64,000 nucleotides of DNA from Acidimicrobiaceae bacterium (GCA_003133325.1 PKXA01000133.1:93584-157583); one strand, 5' to 3'; counted from the stretch's first letter, positions 37,617-47,211 are shown. Program-made: numbers and translations. Notes: generated by a model from the sequence alone, not told the origin.

Positions 37617-39212
37617 TCAACCCGCAGGGGCTGGAGCGGTAGCCGCTGATCCCGGTCCACCCGTCGGCGTCGCTCCCGGCGGGCCGGACACATGATCGAT
37701 CACGAAGTCGCGCTGGCGCACCAGAGCGAATGCCGCCACCGATCCGGCGAAGGAGACCACCGTGGAGATGATCATGAGGTGGTTGAAGGTAGAGGTGAAC
37801 CCGACCTGGTAGGCGTGGAGCAGCGCGTGGCGTACACCGGGCACGGGAATCTTGGCGGCGGCCTGGCGCACCCCCCCCTCGGTGATGGCCTGGTTGAGGC
37901 GGGTCCCACCCTGGATGATGATCTGGTGACCACTGGCCGATCCGGCCAGGGCGCTGAGTGTCTTCGACTGAATCTGACTCTGGTAGACGGCACCGAGCCC
38001 GGCGATACCGGTAGCTATCCCCACTTGCCGGAACGTGTTGGCCGACCCCGAAGCCATGCCGCTGCGTTCGTGCGGCACCACGGCCACCGAGGCCGACGCC
38101 ATCACCGGGTTGGCGATTCCCATGCCGAGCCCGGCCACGATGAAGCCAGGCAGGAGAACCGTCCAGGTCGAGTCGGCGGCGGTGGTGGCCATCAAGAGGC
38201 AGCCGATCGACACCAGCAGCATTCCCAGCCCCATCAGGTACCGAGACTGAATCCGTACCGTCAACTTTCCCGCCACCGGTGCGACCACAAATGCCAGCAG
38301 GGTAATGGGGAGGAACCGGACCCCGGCGGCGAGAGGGCCGTACCCGAGGACATCCTGCAAGTAGAGCGTCTGGTACAGGAACATGGCGAAGATCGACGCG
38401 GAGATGGCGAAGGAGGCGAAGGAAACGCCGACCATGGCCGGCCGACGGAAGAGCGAGAGGTCGAGCATGGGGTCCTTCTGCCGTAGCTCGGCCACCAGAA
38501 AGACAACCATCAGCACACCGGACCCGACGAGCATCCCCACGATGGTGGTGCTCGACCATCCTTCGCTGTTGCCCCGGACCAGAGCGAAGACCAACAGAAA
38601 CAGCGAGAGGGAAAACGAGATCACCCCGATCCAGTCGATCCGTCGGGTGTTCGGGTCCTTCGACTCCTCGATGCGGGTCAGGGTGGTGAAGATGGCCACC
38701 ACCCCGATCGGGAGGTTGACGAAGAAGATCCACCGCCATCCGATGCCACTGGTGATGACGCCTCCGATGAGGGGGCCGACCGCCACCGCCCCCCCGATCA
38801 CCGCACCGTAGATCCCGAAGGCGGTGCCACGGTCCCTGCCCCGGAAGGCCTGGGCGATCAGGGCCAGCGAGGTGGCGAACATGACGGCACCGCCGAGACC
38901 CTGCGCGCCGCGGGACAGATTGAGCATGAGCGCCGAGGTCGAGAGCCCGCACACCAACGACGATACGGAGAACACGCCGAGCCCGATGGCGAAGACCTCC
39001 CGACGGCCGAACATGTCCCCGACCACGCCAGCGGTGAGAAGAAAGGCGGCCAGGGTGAGGGAGTAGGCATCGATCACCCATTGGAGATCGGTGAAACTCG
39101 CATGCAAGGACTGTTGGATGTCGGGGAGTGCGACATTCACAACTGTGATGTCCAACAGGAGCATGAACGTTCCTGTGCACACGGCGATAAGGGTCCACCA
39201 CTTCTTGTCCAT
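37617..39212 (-). CDS. MFS drug exporter, DHA2 (14-helix) family
   Basis: The protein has 531 residues with 14 predicted membrane helices. The proton-drug antiporter signature LLDITVVNVALPDIQ is near residue 20, and GVVGDMFGRREVFAIG is motif A. It likely exports toxic compounds. It lies 16 bases after a MarR regulator gene, so its expression is probably controlled by that repressor. Confidence 0.9.
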   Translation of the reverse strand: MDKKWWTLIAVCTGTFMLLLDITVVNVALPDIQQSLHASFTDLQWVIDAYSLTLAAFLLTAGVVGDMFGRREVFAIGLGVFSVSSLVCGLSTSALMLNLSRGAQGLGGAVMFATSLALIAQAFRGRDRGTAFGIYGAVIGGAVAVGPLIGGVITSGIGWRWIFFVNLPIGVVAIFTTLTRIEESKDPNTRRIDWIGVISFSLSLFLLVFALVRGNSEGWSSTTIVGMLVGSGVLMVVFLVAELRQKDPMLDLSLFRRPAMVGVSFASFAISASIFAMFLYQTLYLQDVLGYGPLAAGVRFLPITLLAFVVAPVAGKLTVRIQSRYLMGLGMLLVSIGCLLMATTAADSTWTVLLPGFIVAGLGMGIANPVMASASVAVVPHERSGMASGSANTFRQVGIATGIAGLGAVYQSQIQSKTLSALAGSASGHQIIIQGGTRLNQAITEGGVRQAAAKIPVPGVRHALLHAYQVGFTSTFNHLMIISTVVSFAGSVAAFALVRQRDFVIDHVSGPPGATPTGGPGSAATAPAPAG

Positions 39213-39228
39213 CACATCGTCTCTTGTT

Positions 39229-39909
39229 TCATCGGGGTTTCATCGGAAGGTCATGGCTCGGAGGCTCACACCGGCGTACGTCCCACGCGTCGTGAGCGAC
39301 CAGCAACTTCTGCAGAATTCGTCGCAACGTCTCATGATCATCGCCATCGAGGTGCTCACCGAAGGCGGAGGTGACTCCGGCCAAAAAGATCGGCCTCGAT
39401 CGCACCAGGGTGGATCGGCCGGTAGGGGTCAAGACGGCGAACACCAACCGCCGGTCGGCGGACGATGGCTCGCGCTCCACCAGTCCCCGGGCCGCCATTC
39501 GGCCTACCAATCTCGAGCACCCGCTCTTCGAAGCCAGGAGCATGTCGGCCAGGCCAGCCATGCGAAGTCGACCACCGGGGGCCAGGCTGAGGCGGTAGAG
39601 CACCTCGTGTTGAGCCAGGGTGATGCCGGTGGAAACACGGAGGTGGCGGTCGAGGCTCTCCTTCAGCAGTGAACGGGCAAAGCACAGATTGAGGAAGCCG
39701 GCAACGTGGTCACGCACATCGGAAGTGGATGGGTCATCGGCGAAAAGTTGGTAGAACGGGATGTCGCCGTTATCGGTGCTTCCGGGGACAGGGTCCTCGG
39801 CTGCGCATCCGCTCAGGTTTCCACCCTTCCGATCCGCCCTGACTCCTGTTCGAGCTGCGGGGCGACCGGTCACGCCGGAATGTTTACAAGGCAACGACCT
39901 CCGGGTCAA
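39229..39909 (-). CDS. MarR family transcriptional regulator
   Basis: The protein has up to 226 residues. The winged helix covers about residues 95-165: ITLAQHEVLYRLSLAPGGRL, then MLLASKSGCSRLVGRMAARG and the wing REPSSADRRLVFAVLT. The first 50 residues are unlike the family, so the true start may be further downstream, for example GTG 39873. It probably represses the adjacent exporter. A 9-base TTTCATCGG duplication covers the stop codon (39227-39246). Confidence 0.8.
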   Translation of the reverse strand: MTRRSLPCKHSGVTGRPAARTGVRADRKGGNLSGCAAEDPVPGSTDNGDIPFYQLFADDPSTSDVRDHVAGFLNLCFARSLLKESLDRHLRVSTGITLAQHEVLYRLSLAPGGRLRMAGLADMLLASKSGCSRLVGRMAARGLVEREPSSADRRLVFAVLTPTGRSTLVRSRPIFLAGVTSAFGEHLDGDDHETLRRILQKLLVAHDAWDVRRCEPPSHDLPMKPR

Positions 39910-39941
39910 AGGGACGTCGGCGGGAGCGCGCGATGTAGCGA

Positions 39942-41258
39942 CTACTCGGTCCCGTAGGTCGTGTCGCGGTTGGCCGCGGTGGCCCCCGACGCTGCCAACT
40001 CGGCAGCTACTGCGGTGATATCGGCGGCCAGGTCGGCAGCTACTGCGGCGTGACCGGCGTGCACGGTGGCGTGCAGGCTGTCGGGCGGAGACTGTCGGTC
40101 GAAGTACCAGCCTCCCCGATCGGCCAGGTGGTCACCCAGGGCGAAGGTGTCGATGCCCCCCACGGGCGAGCCGGCTTGAACCGGTTCGCCCCCGAAGGCG
40201 AACACGGTGGCGTCGGGGTCTCCCCGGACGGCCAGGCCGGGAGCCCGCTCGATGGAACCGCGAATGGTGGCTGCAGCCCCCCAGGCGTCCTCGGCCAACC
40301 GCAGATAGCCGTCATTCCCCAGGTAGTGGAGGACCGCCCACCCGGCCGCGATCGGACCGGCCGGCCGGGTGCCGGCCATCGACGGAGAGCCGTAGAGACC
40401 GCCCAACCAATTGTTGGTGATGAACGGCTGGAGCCGGGCCAACTCGCGGGTGCGGTAAAGCACCACCGACACCCCCTTGGACCCGTACCCGTACTTGTGG
40501 AGGTCAGCGGAGATGGAGGTGACGCCGGGAACCGACAGATCCCACCGTTTGGTCACGTGACCGAGTTGTCCGAGGAACGGCAGGATGAAACCACCCATAC
40601 ATGCATCCACATGGCACAGGATCCCGCGTTCGGAGGCCAGCGCGGCCAGCTCGGGGATCGGATCGATCACGCCATGGGGATAGGAGGGGGCTGAGCCGAC
40701 AACGAGCACCGTGTTGTCATCGATGGCATTGGCCATGGCATCCAGGTCGGCCCGGAAGTCGAGCCCCACTGGCACCCGGCGGGACTCGACATCGAAGTAG
40801 TGGGCCGCCTTCTCGAAAGCGGCATGGCCGCTGGTGGCCAGCACCATGTTCGGGCGTTCGATGGGCCGGTCCGATGCCCGCCCCCAGTCCCGAGCAGTCT
40901 TGGTCGCCTGCAGCAGCGATTCGGTTCCCCCTGAGGTCAGGTACCCACCCACGTCGCCGGTCCCGTCCGCGGCCACCTGGTCGGCACCGAGCAGTCCGGC
41001 GGTGATGGTGACGATGTCGTGCTGCATCCAACCCAGGCTGGGGAACACCATGGTATTGAGGGCATTCTCCGCCGAGTACAGGTTGGAGGCTCGTTGGAGA
41101 ATGTCATGGACGGCGTCGCCGGCGGAGTAGACCAGGCTGAAGACCCGGCCACCCTTCCAGTCGCGGTCGTCGGCCCGGAGTTCGCCCATGCGCGCCAGCA
41201 CGGTGTCCGCATCGGCACCGTGGGCCGGAAGCCGGTTGTCGGGGAAGACGGCGCCCAT
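39942..41258 (-). CDS. PLP-dependent decarboxylase/lyase, sphingosine-1-phosphate lyase-like
   Basis: The protein has 438 residues. PLP lysine is in DLHKYGYGSKG (Lys255), preceded by HVDACMGGF (Asp218) and GGYLTSGGTES (phosphate loop). This order and spacing fit the S1P lyase/glutamate decarboxylase group. Bacterial homologues often have unknown substrates. It follows the ABC permease gene by 7 bases on the same strand, so the three genes may form one operon. Confidence 0.85.
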   Translation of the reverse strand: MGAVFPDNRLPAHGADADTVLARMGELRADDRDWKGGRVFSLVYSAGDAVHDILQRASNLYSAENALNTMVFPSLGWMQHDIVTITAGLLGADQVAADGTGDVGGYLTSGGTESLLQATKTARDWGRASDRPIERPNMVLATSGHAAFEKAAHYFDVESRRVPVGLDFRADLDAMANAIDDNTVLVVGSAPSYPHGVIDPIPELAALASERGILCHVDACMGGFILPFLGQLGHVTKRWDLSVPGVTSISADLHKYGYGSKGVSVVLYRTRELARLQPFITNNWLGGLYGSPSMAGTRPAGPIAAGWAVLHYLGNDGYLRLAEDAWGAAATIRGSIERAPGLAVRGDPDATVFAFGGEPVQAGSPVGGIDTFALGDHLADRGGWYFDRQSPPDSLHATVHAGHAAVAADLAADITAVAAELAASGATAANRDTTYGTE

Positions 41259-41265
41259 CGCCGGT

Positions 41266-42075
41266 TCAGGTGATGTCGCGTCGGGTGAGGATCATCGACC
41301 CGACGAGGGCGAAGACCAGTCCGTACGCCAACATCAAGAGGGTGCCCTGCCACCAGTTGAAGAGGAACAACGACACATCCCCGCGATTCCGGGTGAGGTT
41401 GGCGGCGGCCTCGGCCGCGCCGGTTGGGACCCACTTGGCCGCACCATGCACCAGGCTGACCAGAATCCCCTCCAGGATGATGAACCACCCCAGCGTCACC
41501 ACGATGGCCGCCACCTGGTTGGTGATCAGCGATCCGATGCCGACACCCAGAATGGCGAACAGGATGAAGACGAGGATCATCCCCGGGGCCACTGCCGGGA
41601 CCTGATGGAGGAGGGCGGAGAATGATCCTCCCAGCCCGACCAAGGTGAGACCCCCGCCGATCAGGCTGGAGACCAACATGATGATGGCCATGCCGGCCCC
41701 GGCTATGGCGGCCATGAGCAACTTTCCGGCCACCATGATCGGGCGCACCGGCGTGATGAGAAACGTGGTGGTGACTGTCTTGTGGCGGAATTCGGTGGTG
41801 ACGATGAGCACGCCGAGTAACAGGGCCAACAGGTAGCCCTCGAAGCCCGATCCCACCAGGTTCCTGAGCTGTTGGGTTGTATGGGGATAGCCGACGCCGG
41901 AGATGGTGGCAGAGGAGCCACTGCCTCCCCCGCCAAAACCACCGCCGTTGGAATCGTGGTTCAGGTAGATGACCAGAATCAGCAGGCCGTTGATCAGGAG
42001 AGCGATGCCGGCCATCACCCACGGCACTGCGGTGGTGCGGAGCTTCAGCCACTCGGAGCGGACGATGGCAATCAC
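41266..42075 (-). CDS. ABC-2 type exporter permease
   Basis: The protein has 269 residues and six membrane segments. The N-terminal RSEWLKLRTTAVPW is typical of ABC-2 permeases, and there is a Gly-rich outer loop at residues 37-46. GTG 42075 overlaps the ATPase stop (GTGA) and has GGAGG six bases upstream. It is the membrane partner of the preceding ATPase. Confidence 0.85.
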   Translation of the reverse strand: MIAIVRSEWLKLRTTAVPWVMAGIALLINGLLILVIYLNHDSNGGGFGGGGSGSSATISGVGYPHTTQQLRNLVGSGFEGYLLALLLGVLIVTTEFRHKTVTTTFLITPVRPIMVAGKLLMAAIAGAGMAIIMLVSSLIGGGLTLVGLGGSFSALLHQVPAVAPGMILVFILFAILGVGIGSLITNQVAAIVVTLGWFIILEGILVSLVHGAAKWVPTGAAEAAANLTRNRGDVSLFLFNWWQGTLLMLAYGLVFALVGSMILTRRDIT

Positions 42076-43058
42076 GAGACACCTCCAGACATCGGCGCGG
42101 GGCCCGCATGTGGCGTTCCGGGCCCGGCACCGGCGCCGGCGGTCGCCCCAGGAAAGGTGGCGGCGAATCCCTGGGTCAGTTTGAGGAACACATCTTCGAG
42201 ACTGCCACGGTCGTGGATCAGTTCGTAGACGACTATCTGGTTTTGGGCGAGGACCGGGCCCAGCCATTCGGGGGTGGCACCGTCGATGGCGATGGTGTCG
42301 GGGGCGGTGGGTCGGTAGGCAACCTGGGTGGCAGTCAGGATCTCGATGAGGCGGCCGATCTCGGGGGACCGCACCCGCATGCCGTTGGAGGTGCCGGCCC
42401 GGCCGGCCAGATCGGCCAGGGTGGTCTGGAGCACCAACCGACCCTCGGACACGATCACCACATCGTCGACCGTCTCTTCCATTTCGGACAGGAGGTGGGA
42501 GGAGACGAGGATGGATCGACCAATGGACGCCTGATAGCGGATGAAGGTGCGGAGCCACTGGATGCCCTGGGGATCGAGACCGTTGGCCGGCTCGTCGAGG
42601 ATGAGGATCTCGGGGTCGCCCAGCAGGGCAGTGGCCAGCTGCAACCGTTGCCGCATGCCCAGGGAGAACTTGCCCACCCGGCGGCGGGCGACATCGGAGA
42701 GGCCGACCAACTCGAGGGTCTCGGCGACCCGGGAGAGGGGTATGCCGGCACCGATCGCCACCATTTTGAGGTGATCCTCCGCCCGGCGGGAGGGATGGAA
42801 GCTGGTGGCCTCGAGTACAGCGCCCACGTGGTGGGTCGGTTTGTGAAGCTTTTCGTAGGTGCGGCCGCCGAACGTGGCCGTCCCGCTGGTGACCGCTACC
42901 AAACCGAGGAGCATGCGCAAGGTGGTGGTCTTCCCGGATCCGTTGGGACCGAGAAATCCGGTCACCCGACCGGTATCCACCTCAAAACTCAGGTCTTCGA
43001 CGGCATGGACGCTGCCGAAGTGTTTGGTGAGGCCGTGGACTTCGATAGCCGAAGGCAT
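42072..43058 (-). CDS. ABC exporter ATP-binding protein
   Basis: The protein has 328 residues from ATG 43058. Walker A GPNGSGKT, signature FSLGMRQRLQLATAL, Walker B ILILDEPANGLDP. The C-terminal 100 residues match the multidrug-export subclass. It forms a transporter with the coupled permease. The GTG at 43097 is an alternative start with no clear advantage. Confidence 0.88.
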   Translation of the reverse strand: MPSAIEVHGLTKHFGSVHAVEDLSFEVDTGRVTGFLGPNGSGKTTTLRMLLGLVAVTSGTATFGGRTYEKLHKPTHHVGAVLEATSFHPSRRAEDHLKMVAIGAGIPLSRVAETLELVGLSDVARRRVGKFSLGMRQRLQLATALLGDPEILILDEPANGLDPQGIQWLRTFIRYQASIGRSILVSSHLLSEMEETVDDVVIVSEGRLVLQTTLADLAGRAGTSNGMRVRSPEIGRLIEILTATQVAYRPTAPDTIAIDGATPEWLGPVLAQNQIVVYELIHDRGSLEDVFLKLTQGFAATFPGATAGAGAGPGTPHAGPAPMSGGVS

Positions 43059-43155
43059 GCCAGACGATACCGTGACCGAGGAGGCGGGTTTACGCACCCC
43101 TGGATTTGCGGGTGGCGAATCGACGTGCGGCTCGACGACGGGTCGAACAGGCTGG

Positions 43156-43758
43156 TCAGGCGGTGGCGTAGATGTCCGCGGGCAGAAGGAGTTCGACCGC
43201 CACCACCAACTCGTCGTGCACCCGGCTCATGTTGCTCCAGCCATTGACCCATCCGACCAGGGCCGAGTACCAGACGTGGCCGATCATGCGAGCTCGATCG
43301 CCGAGGTCGGGTGGGTGGGGTTCGCCGATGGCCCGGGTGATGATGCCTTCCATCAGGACCGACACCTGTTGTTGGCACTCGACGGCTGCGGGGTCGGGAG
43401 AGGCGAGGGCAGTGAACACCGCACTGACCAGTTGGGGCTGGCGACCCATGGCCCTCAAGGCTCGATCGAGCACTTCGATGACCCGTACGGCGGCGGAACC
43501 GCCCTGGGCAGGAAGCTGCGCCAACCTGGCGTCCAGCTGCTCCACCCAGTGGACCAACGTGGCGGCCAGAAGATGATCCTTGCTGGTGAAGTAGCGGTAC
43601 ACCGTGCCCATGGCCACGTCAGCCCGGGTGGCGACATCACGCATCTGCACGGCGTCGTAGCCACCGTCGAGGCCGAGCGACATGGCGGCGTCAATTACCC
43701 GTTGGCGTCGAGCCTGTTGTGTGCGGGTCAGGGTGCGGGGCACCGGGCGGATCGCCAT
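43156..43758 (-). CDS. TetR family regulator, KstR-like
   Basis: The protein has 200 residues. The helix-turn-helix GGYDAVQMRDVATRADVAMG followed by TVYRYFTSKDHLLAA (about residues 32-66) closely resembles KstR, the repressor of cholesterol catabolism in mycobacteria. The ligand there is a CoA thioester. It is divergent from a second TetR gene, with an operator-like inverted repeat in the gap. It lies 97 bases before the ABC exporter genes on the same strand, so it might also control them. Confidence 0.85.
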   Translation of the reverse strand: MAIRPVPRTLTRTQQARRQRVIDAAMSLGLDGGYDAVQMRDVATRADVAMGTVYRYFTSKDHLLAATLVHWVEQLDARLAQLPAQGGSAAVRVIEVLDRALRAMGRQPQLVSAVFTALASPDPAAVECQQQVSVLMEGIITRAIGEPHPPDLGDRARMIGHVWYSALVGWVNGWSNMSRVHDELVVAVELLLPADIYATA

Positions 43759-43796
43759 CAGATGATCCTACTCGGGGCGCCTTTGCGGCTCCGGAT

Positions 43797-43811
43797 CTGA
43801 CGCTCCGTCAT
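43797..43811. promoter_or_regulatory. Operator-like inverted repeat between the two TetR genes
   Basis: CTGAC-GCTCC-GTCAT: the CTGAC-N5-GTCAG motif with one mismatch. It lies 39 bases from the KstR-like start and 35 bases from the preferred start of the other TetR gene, where autoregulatory operators are expected. Confidence 0.55.
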
Positions 43812-43845
43812 GCCTTGGCGGTCCCTCGGTACCATGGGGGTGGTC

Positions 43846-44640
43846 ATGGCGCTTCCCGAGGATCCGGAGTTCATAGCCACCACCGATGGGCGGATCCCCG
43901 GACGGCGGGGGAGGGCAACCCGTCAACGGCTGCTCGAGTGCACGGCTGAACTGCTGGTGGCCACGCCGTGGAGGTCGATCAAGGTGATCGACATCGCCCG
44001 CCAGGCCGGGACGTCTCCCGCCGCGTTCTACCAGTACTTCGAGAATGTCGAGGCCGCCATCACCGTGCTGGCCGAGGAGTTGGTGGAAGGCGTCGGCGTC
44101 TTGGCCGATCTGGTGGACGGCGATTGGTCGGCCGGCGCCAGTTGGGCCACCGCGGTCGCGGTGGTCGAAGGGTTCATGTCGTACTGGGAGACCAACCGGG
44201 CCGTGTTTCGGGTAGTGGAGCTCACCACGGTGGAGGGTGACCTCAGGTTCCAGGGGCTGCGGGTGCGGGCCCTCAACGCAGTGACCGTCACTCTGGCCCG
44301 GGTCATCCTCACCGCTGGGGACGGGTCGAGATCCCCGACCGGAGCTGATCCGATGGCGGCGGCCGGAACCCTGATCGCCATGTTGACCCAGGTGGCCGGG
44401 CACCGATACGGATTCGAGTTTTGGGGGATTCGCACTGCCTCGTTGGTCGACAGTCAGGCCCGGTTGCTCCACTGGGCGGTCACCGGGCGACCGGCTCCCG
44501 ATGGGGCGTCGGTGGCCGGTGCAGAGAGTCCCCGGCCGCGCACCGGTCCGGTCGTGGGTGGTGGTGCGGCAGTGGCGCGTTCCGCCGAAGTCAAAGCGGT
44601 TTCGTCCAGAGCCAAGGCGGGCCGGTCCAAGAAGAAGTGA
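43846..44640 (+). CDS. TetR family regulator with a basic C-terminal tail
   Basis: The protein has 264 residues from ATG 43846. The N-terminal HTH is in SIKVIDIARQAGTSPAAFYQ with YFENVEAAITVLAEEL. It is longer than usual because of a Lys/Arg/Ser-rich tail ending in RAKAGRSKKK. Alternative starts are ATG 43834 and 43810; the latter would place the operator-like repeat within 10 bases of the start. The ligand is unknown. Confidence 0.8.
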   Translation: MALPEDPEFIATTDGRIPGRRGRATRQRLLECTAELLVATPWRSIKVIDIARQAGTSPAAFYQYFENVEAAITVLAEELVEGVGVLADLVDGDWSAGASWATAVAVVEGFMSYWETNRAVFRVVELTTVEGDLRFQGLRVRALNAVTVTLARVILTAGDGSRSPTGADPMAAAGTLIAMLTQVAGHRYGFEFWGIRTASLVDSQARLLHWAVTGRPAPDGASVAGAESPRPRTGPVVGGGAAVARSAEVKAVSSRAKAGRSKKK

Positions 44641-44721
44641 CAGGCGACCGGCCGTCTGAGGTCTGCGCCATGGCGAATGTCCGACTGAACGATCAGGACG
44701 CCGCCGAACGATCAGGAAGCT

Positions 44722-45114
44722 TCAGTCGACGAGCAGTTGGGCCACCCGCTCGGGCGGCCGGGCGATGACAACTGAATCGCCACGGACCAAGATGGGTCGT
44801 TGCATCATCTCGGGGTGGCTGATCAACACCTCGACAACGGAATCTGGGGTGGTCAATGTTGCCGGGTCGATGTTGAGATCCCGGAAGGCGGCGTCACCGG
44901 TTCTGATCAGGTCGACCAGGGGACCCCCGTACTTTCCTACGATCTGGTCGAGGGTGGCACGGTCCGGCGGCGCCTTCAGGTACTCGACCACCTGGTACGC
45001 CGTGCCCTGGGCGTCGATCAGCTCGAGGGCTTCACGGGACTTGGAGCAACCGGGGTTGTAAAAGATGGTGATCGGGTCGGTACCCGTTGCGGGGAGGGTC
45101 TCTTCGGCGCTCAT
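44722..45114 (-). CDS. arsC: ArsC-type thioredoxin-fold reductase
   Basis: The protein has 130 residues. The catalytic cysteine is in YNPGCSKSREAL (Cys23), and the arginines expected for arsenate binding are in DLIRTGD and MQRPILV. It probably reduces arsenate. No other arsenic genes are near, so another role (the ArsC/Spx/YffB family is broad) cannot be excluded. The start lies 55 bases after the alpha/beta hydrolase stop. Confidence 0.82.
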   Translation of the reverse strand: MSAEETLPATGTDPITIFYNPGCSKSREALELIDAQGTAYQVVEYLKAPPDRATLDQIVGKYGGPLVDLIRTGDAAFRDLNIDPATLTTPDSVVEVLISHPEMMQRPILVRGDSVVIARPPERVAQLLVD

Positions 45115-45169
45115 GTCACGAGGGTACAGGGAGAGCCGACAATCGCCTCACCTGCACCGGGGCAATGCC

Positions 45170-46186
45170 TTATGTCGGTCGGCCCTTGGTCACCACGACC
45201 GACAACTCATGAAGCATGGTGTTCAACTCCTCGGGAAATTCGAGCATCACCATGTGGCCGGTCCCGGGCAACACCACGAGCTCTGCGTGGGGGATGCCTT
45301 CGGCCATGGCCTTGGCGTGCCTCGGTGGCGTGAGCACGTCACGTGTGCCGACCACCACCCGGGTCGGTAGGTCGATGGTTCCGAGGTGATCCTTGAGTTT
45401 GAACGAACCGATGCCCCGCAACAGGGATCCCAGGGAAGCAGGGGACATCGCCGTCATCATGGTGCGGCCCAGCTCGATGGCGGTGGGATCGGGGCGGCTC
45501 CCGTAGGCCACTCGCATCGACCACATCAACATTGACGCGCCCCGGATGGCCGGATGGCCGCGGCGTTCGGCTCGGGCCAGACTCCGCTCGCCCCGAGCAC
45601 TGAGGCGGTCGATGACGGAGGGGGGCACGGGCACGCCGGCCAGCGGGTGGGATGAGGTGGCCACCAGCGCAAGAGCGGTGACGTGGGCGGCCAACCGATC
45701 GCGAGAGTTGATAGCGGCTGTCATGGTCACCATTCCCCCCAGCGAGTGGCCGACCAGCACCGCTCCGGTCACGTCGAGTGCTCCGAGCACCTCGATGACG
45801 TCCTCGGAGAGTCGGTCGAGTCCGTATCCATCCGTTCCGGCTGCCGACGGACCGTGGCCCCGCTGGTCGATGGCGATGACCCGGTGGTCGGCGGAGAGTC
45901 CGTTGAGCTGTCGGGCCCAGGTGATCACCGAAAGGGTCACGCCATGGACGAGGACGATGGGCGGACCGGCTCCCGTCTCGACAACGTGGATGCTCCCGCC
46001 GTCGCTCACCGGTATGTGGCGGTGCACAAGGCGGTCGTCGAGCACCAGGCCGACCGCTTCCAGGCCGGCCTGGTCGGCCCGCCAGCGGTCGGACATACGA
46101 CGTTGCCCGACGTATCCCGCCAACGCTCCGACCCCGGCCGCCAGGGCGCCGAATCCGAGGCGGCGACGGGTGCGCGGCGTGATCAC
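45170..46186 (-). CDS. Alpha/beta hydrolase with N-terminal membrane anchor
   Basis: The protein has 338 residues from GTG 46186. An N-terminal Arg-rich stretch and hydrophobic segment (LGFGALAAGVGALAGYVG) suggest a signal anchor. The nucleophile elbow is GHSLGG and the catalytic histidine is in PGTGHMVMLE. Its GTG overlaps the cyclase stop, so it is coupled to that gene. It resembles epoxide-hydrolase and lactonase-like enzymes; substrate unknown. Confidence 0.8.
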   Translation of the reverse strand: MITPRTRRRLGFGALAAGVGALAGYVGQRRMSDRWRADQAGLEAVGLVLDDRLVHRHIPVSDGGSIHVVETGAGPPIVLVHGVTLSVITWARQLNGLSADHRVIAIDQRGHGPSAAGTDGYGLDRLSEDVIEVLGALDVTGAVLVGHSLGGMVTMTAAINSRDRLAAHVTALALVATSSHPLAGVPVPPSVIDRLSARGERSLARAERRGHPAIRGASMLMWSMRVAYGSRPDPTAIELGRTMMTAMSPASLGSLLRGIGSFKLKDHLGTIDLPTRVVVGTRDVLTPPRHAKAMAEGIPHAELVVLPGTGHMVMLEFPEELNTMLHELSVVVTKGRPT

Positions 46187-47181
46187 CGGAGGGCGACCGG
46201 GTTGACAGGGGAGCCCAACCCGTTGGTAAAGGGCAGCGGTGTGGCATCGAGCAGAAATTCGTATCGTCCGTCGGCGGCGCAGGCATCCGCCAGCTCGTCG
46301 AGAAACCAATTCTGGCCTTGGATCATCCCCATCTCGACCAGGTGGATGAGGTGGACGGGAAGATAGAGGTTCTTGTCCTCACACGGATAGACCTCCAGCA
46401 CCATGGTGTCGGTGGCCACCGCGGCTACGTCCTTGGCGTGGAACCACTCGGTGGTGGCCAGGGTCAGACCCGGAGCGGGCCAGGTGTAGGCGATCAGGTC
46501 CCGCTTCGGGGGGGCACCGGCCAGTCCCGGCCGTCCGGGGAGGGCGAGGTGGGCGGCTTGCCCGGTACGGACCAGCAGCACATCGCCCGGCTCCACCGTC
46601 AGGTTGCCGAGTTCGCAGGCGGCATCGAGGTCGTCGGGCGTGATCGGGTATCCGCCGTCGAGTATCTCCAACCCCTTGGCCCGCGCCACGTCGAGGAGGA
46701 GCCCACGTGACACCAGCGAGCCGATCAGGTGGATGCCGAGCTTGGTGGTGCCGGCCTCGGTCACCGACGACGCCGGGTAACCGTTGTAGAGCTTTCCGCC
46801 GTCGGGCCCGGCCCCATAGGAGACGTGGGCCAACCCGTCCCAGTGGGTGGCGCACTGCATGGCGAAGGTGACCACGTCCTCGGACGAGGCGATCCACTCG
46901 GGATCGGGCGAGAGCGGGTTGTTGACACAGATCATCGAACGGGTGGGATTGACCCTGCCCTCGATGAAGCCCATCTGGATCCCCTCCGCCTCGGACATGG
47001 GCAGGCCCAGGGGAAGGGCATTCCCCTCGTGCACCGAGGCCACCCCGCGGAGCCTGGCAGCGGCGTCGATGAAGTTGAGGGTGCCGAGTTGATCGTCGGC
47101 GCCCCACCTTCCCCAGTTGGAGACGCGCCGGGCTAGGTCGGTGAAGGCCGACGGCACAGTAGGGGCAACGGGTACGGGCAC
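46183..47181 (-). CDS. Cyclase family protein (kynurenine formamidase-like metal hydrolase)
   Basis: The protein has 332 residues. Metal-binding segment CATHWDGLAHVSYG corresponds to the HxGTHxDxPxH motif of the family. The further histidines in TEWFHAKDVAAVATDT are also conserved. Members hydrolyse amides or cyclic compounds such as formylkynurenine. It lies 30 bases after the aldehyde dehydrogenase and overlaps the hydrolase by four bases. Confidence 0.82.
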   Translation of the reverse strand: MPVPVAPTVPSAFTDLARRVSNWGRWGADDQLGTLNFIDAAARLRGVASVHEGNALPLGLPMSEAEGIQMGFIEGRVNPTRSMICVNNPLSPDPEWIASSEDVVTFAMQCATHWDGLAHVSYGAGPDGGKLYNGYPASSVTEAGTTKLGIHLIGSLVSRGLLLDVARAKGLEILDGGYPITPDDLDAACELGNLTVEPGDVLLVRTGQAAHLALPGRPGLAGAPPKRDLIAYTWPAPGLTLATTEWFHAKDVAAVATDTMVLEVYPCEDKNLYLPVHLIHLVEMGMIQGQNWFLDELADACAADGRYEFLLDATPLPFTNGLGSPVNPVALR

Positions 47182-47211
47182 GGAACTGTCCTAATCGACC
47201 GGGGGAGTGTC

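Noticed and set aside
37288..39201. 637-codon open frame on the minus strand, shifted against the MFS gene
   Set aside because: Rich in Arg, His and Gly with no hydrophobic segments; the overlapping frame encodes a clear 14-helix transporter.
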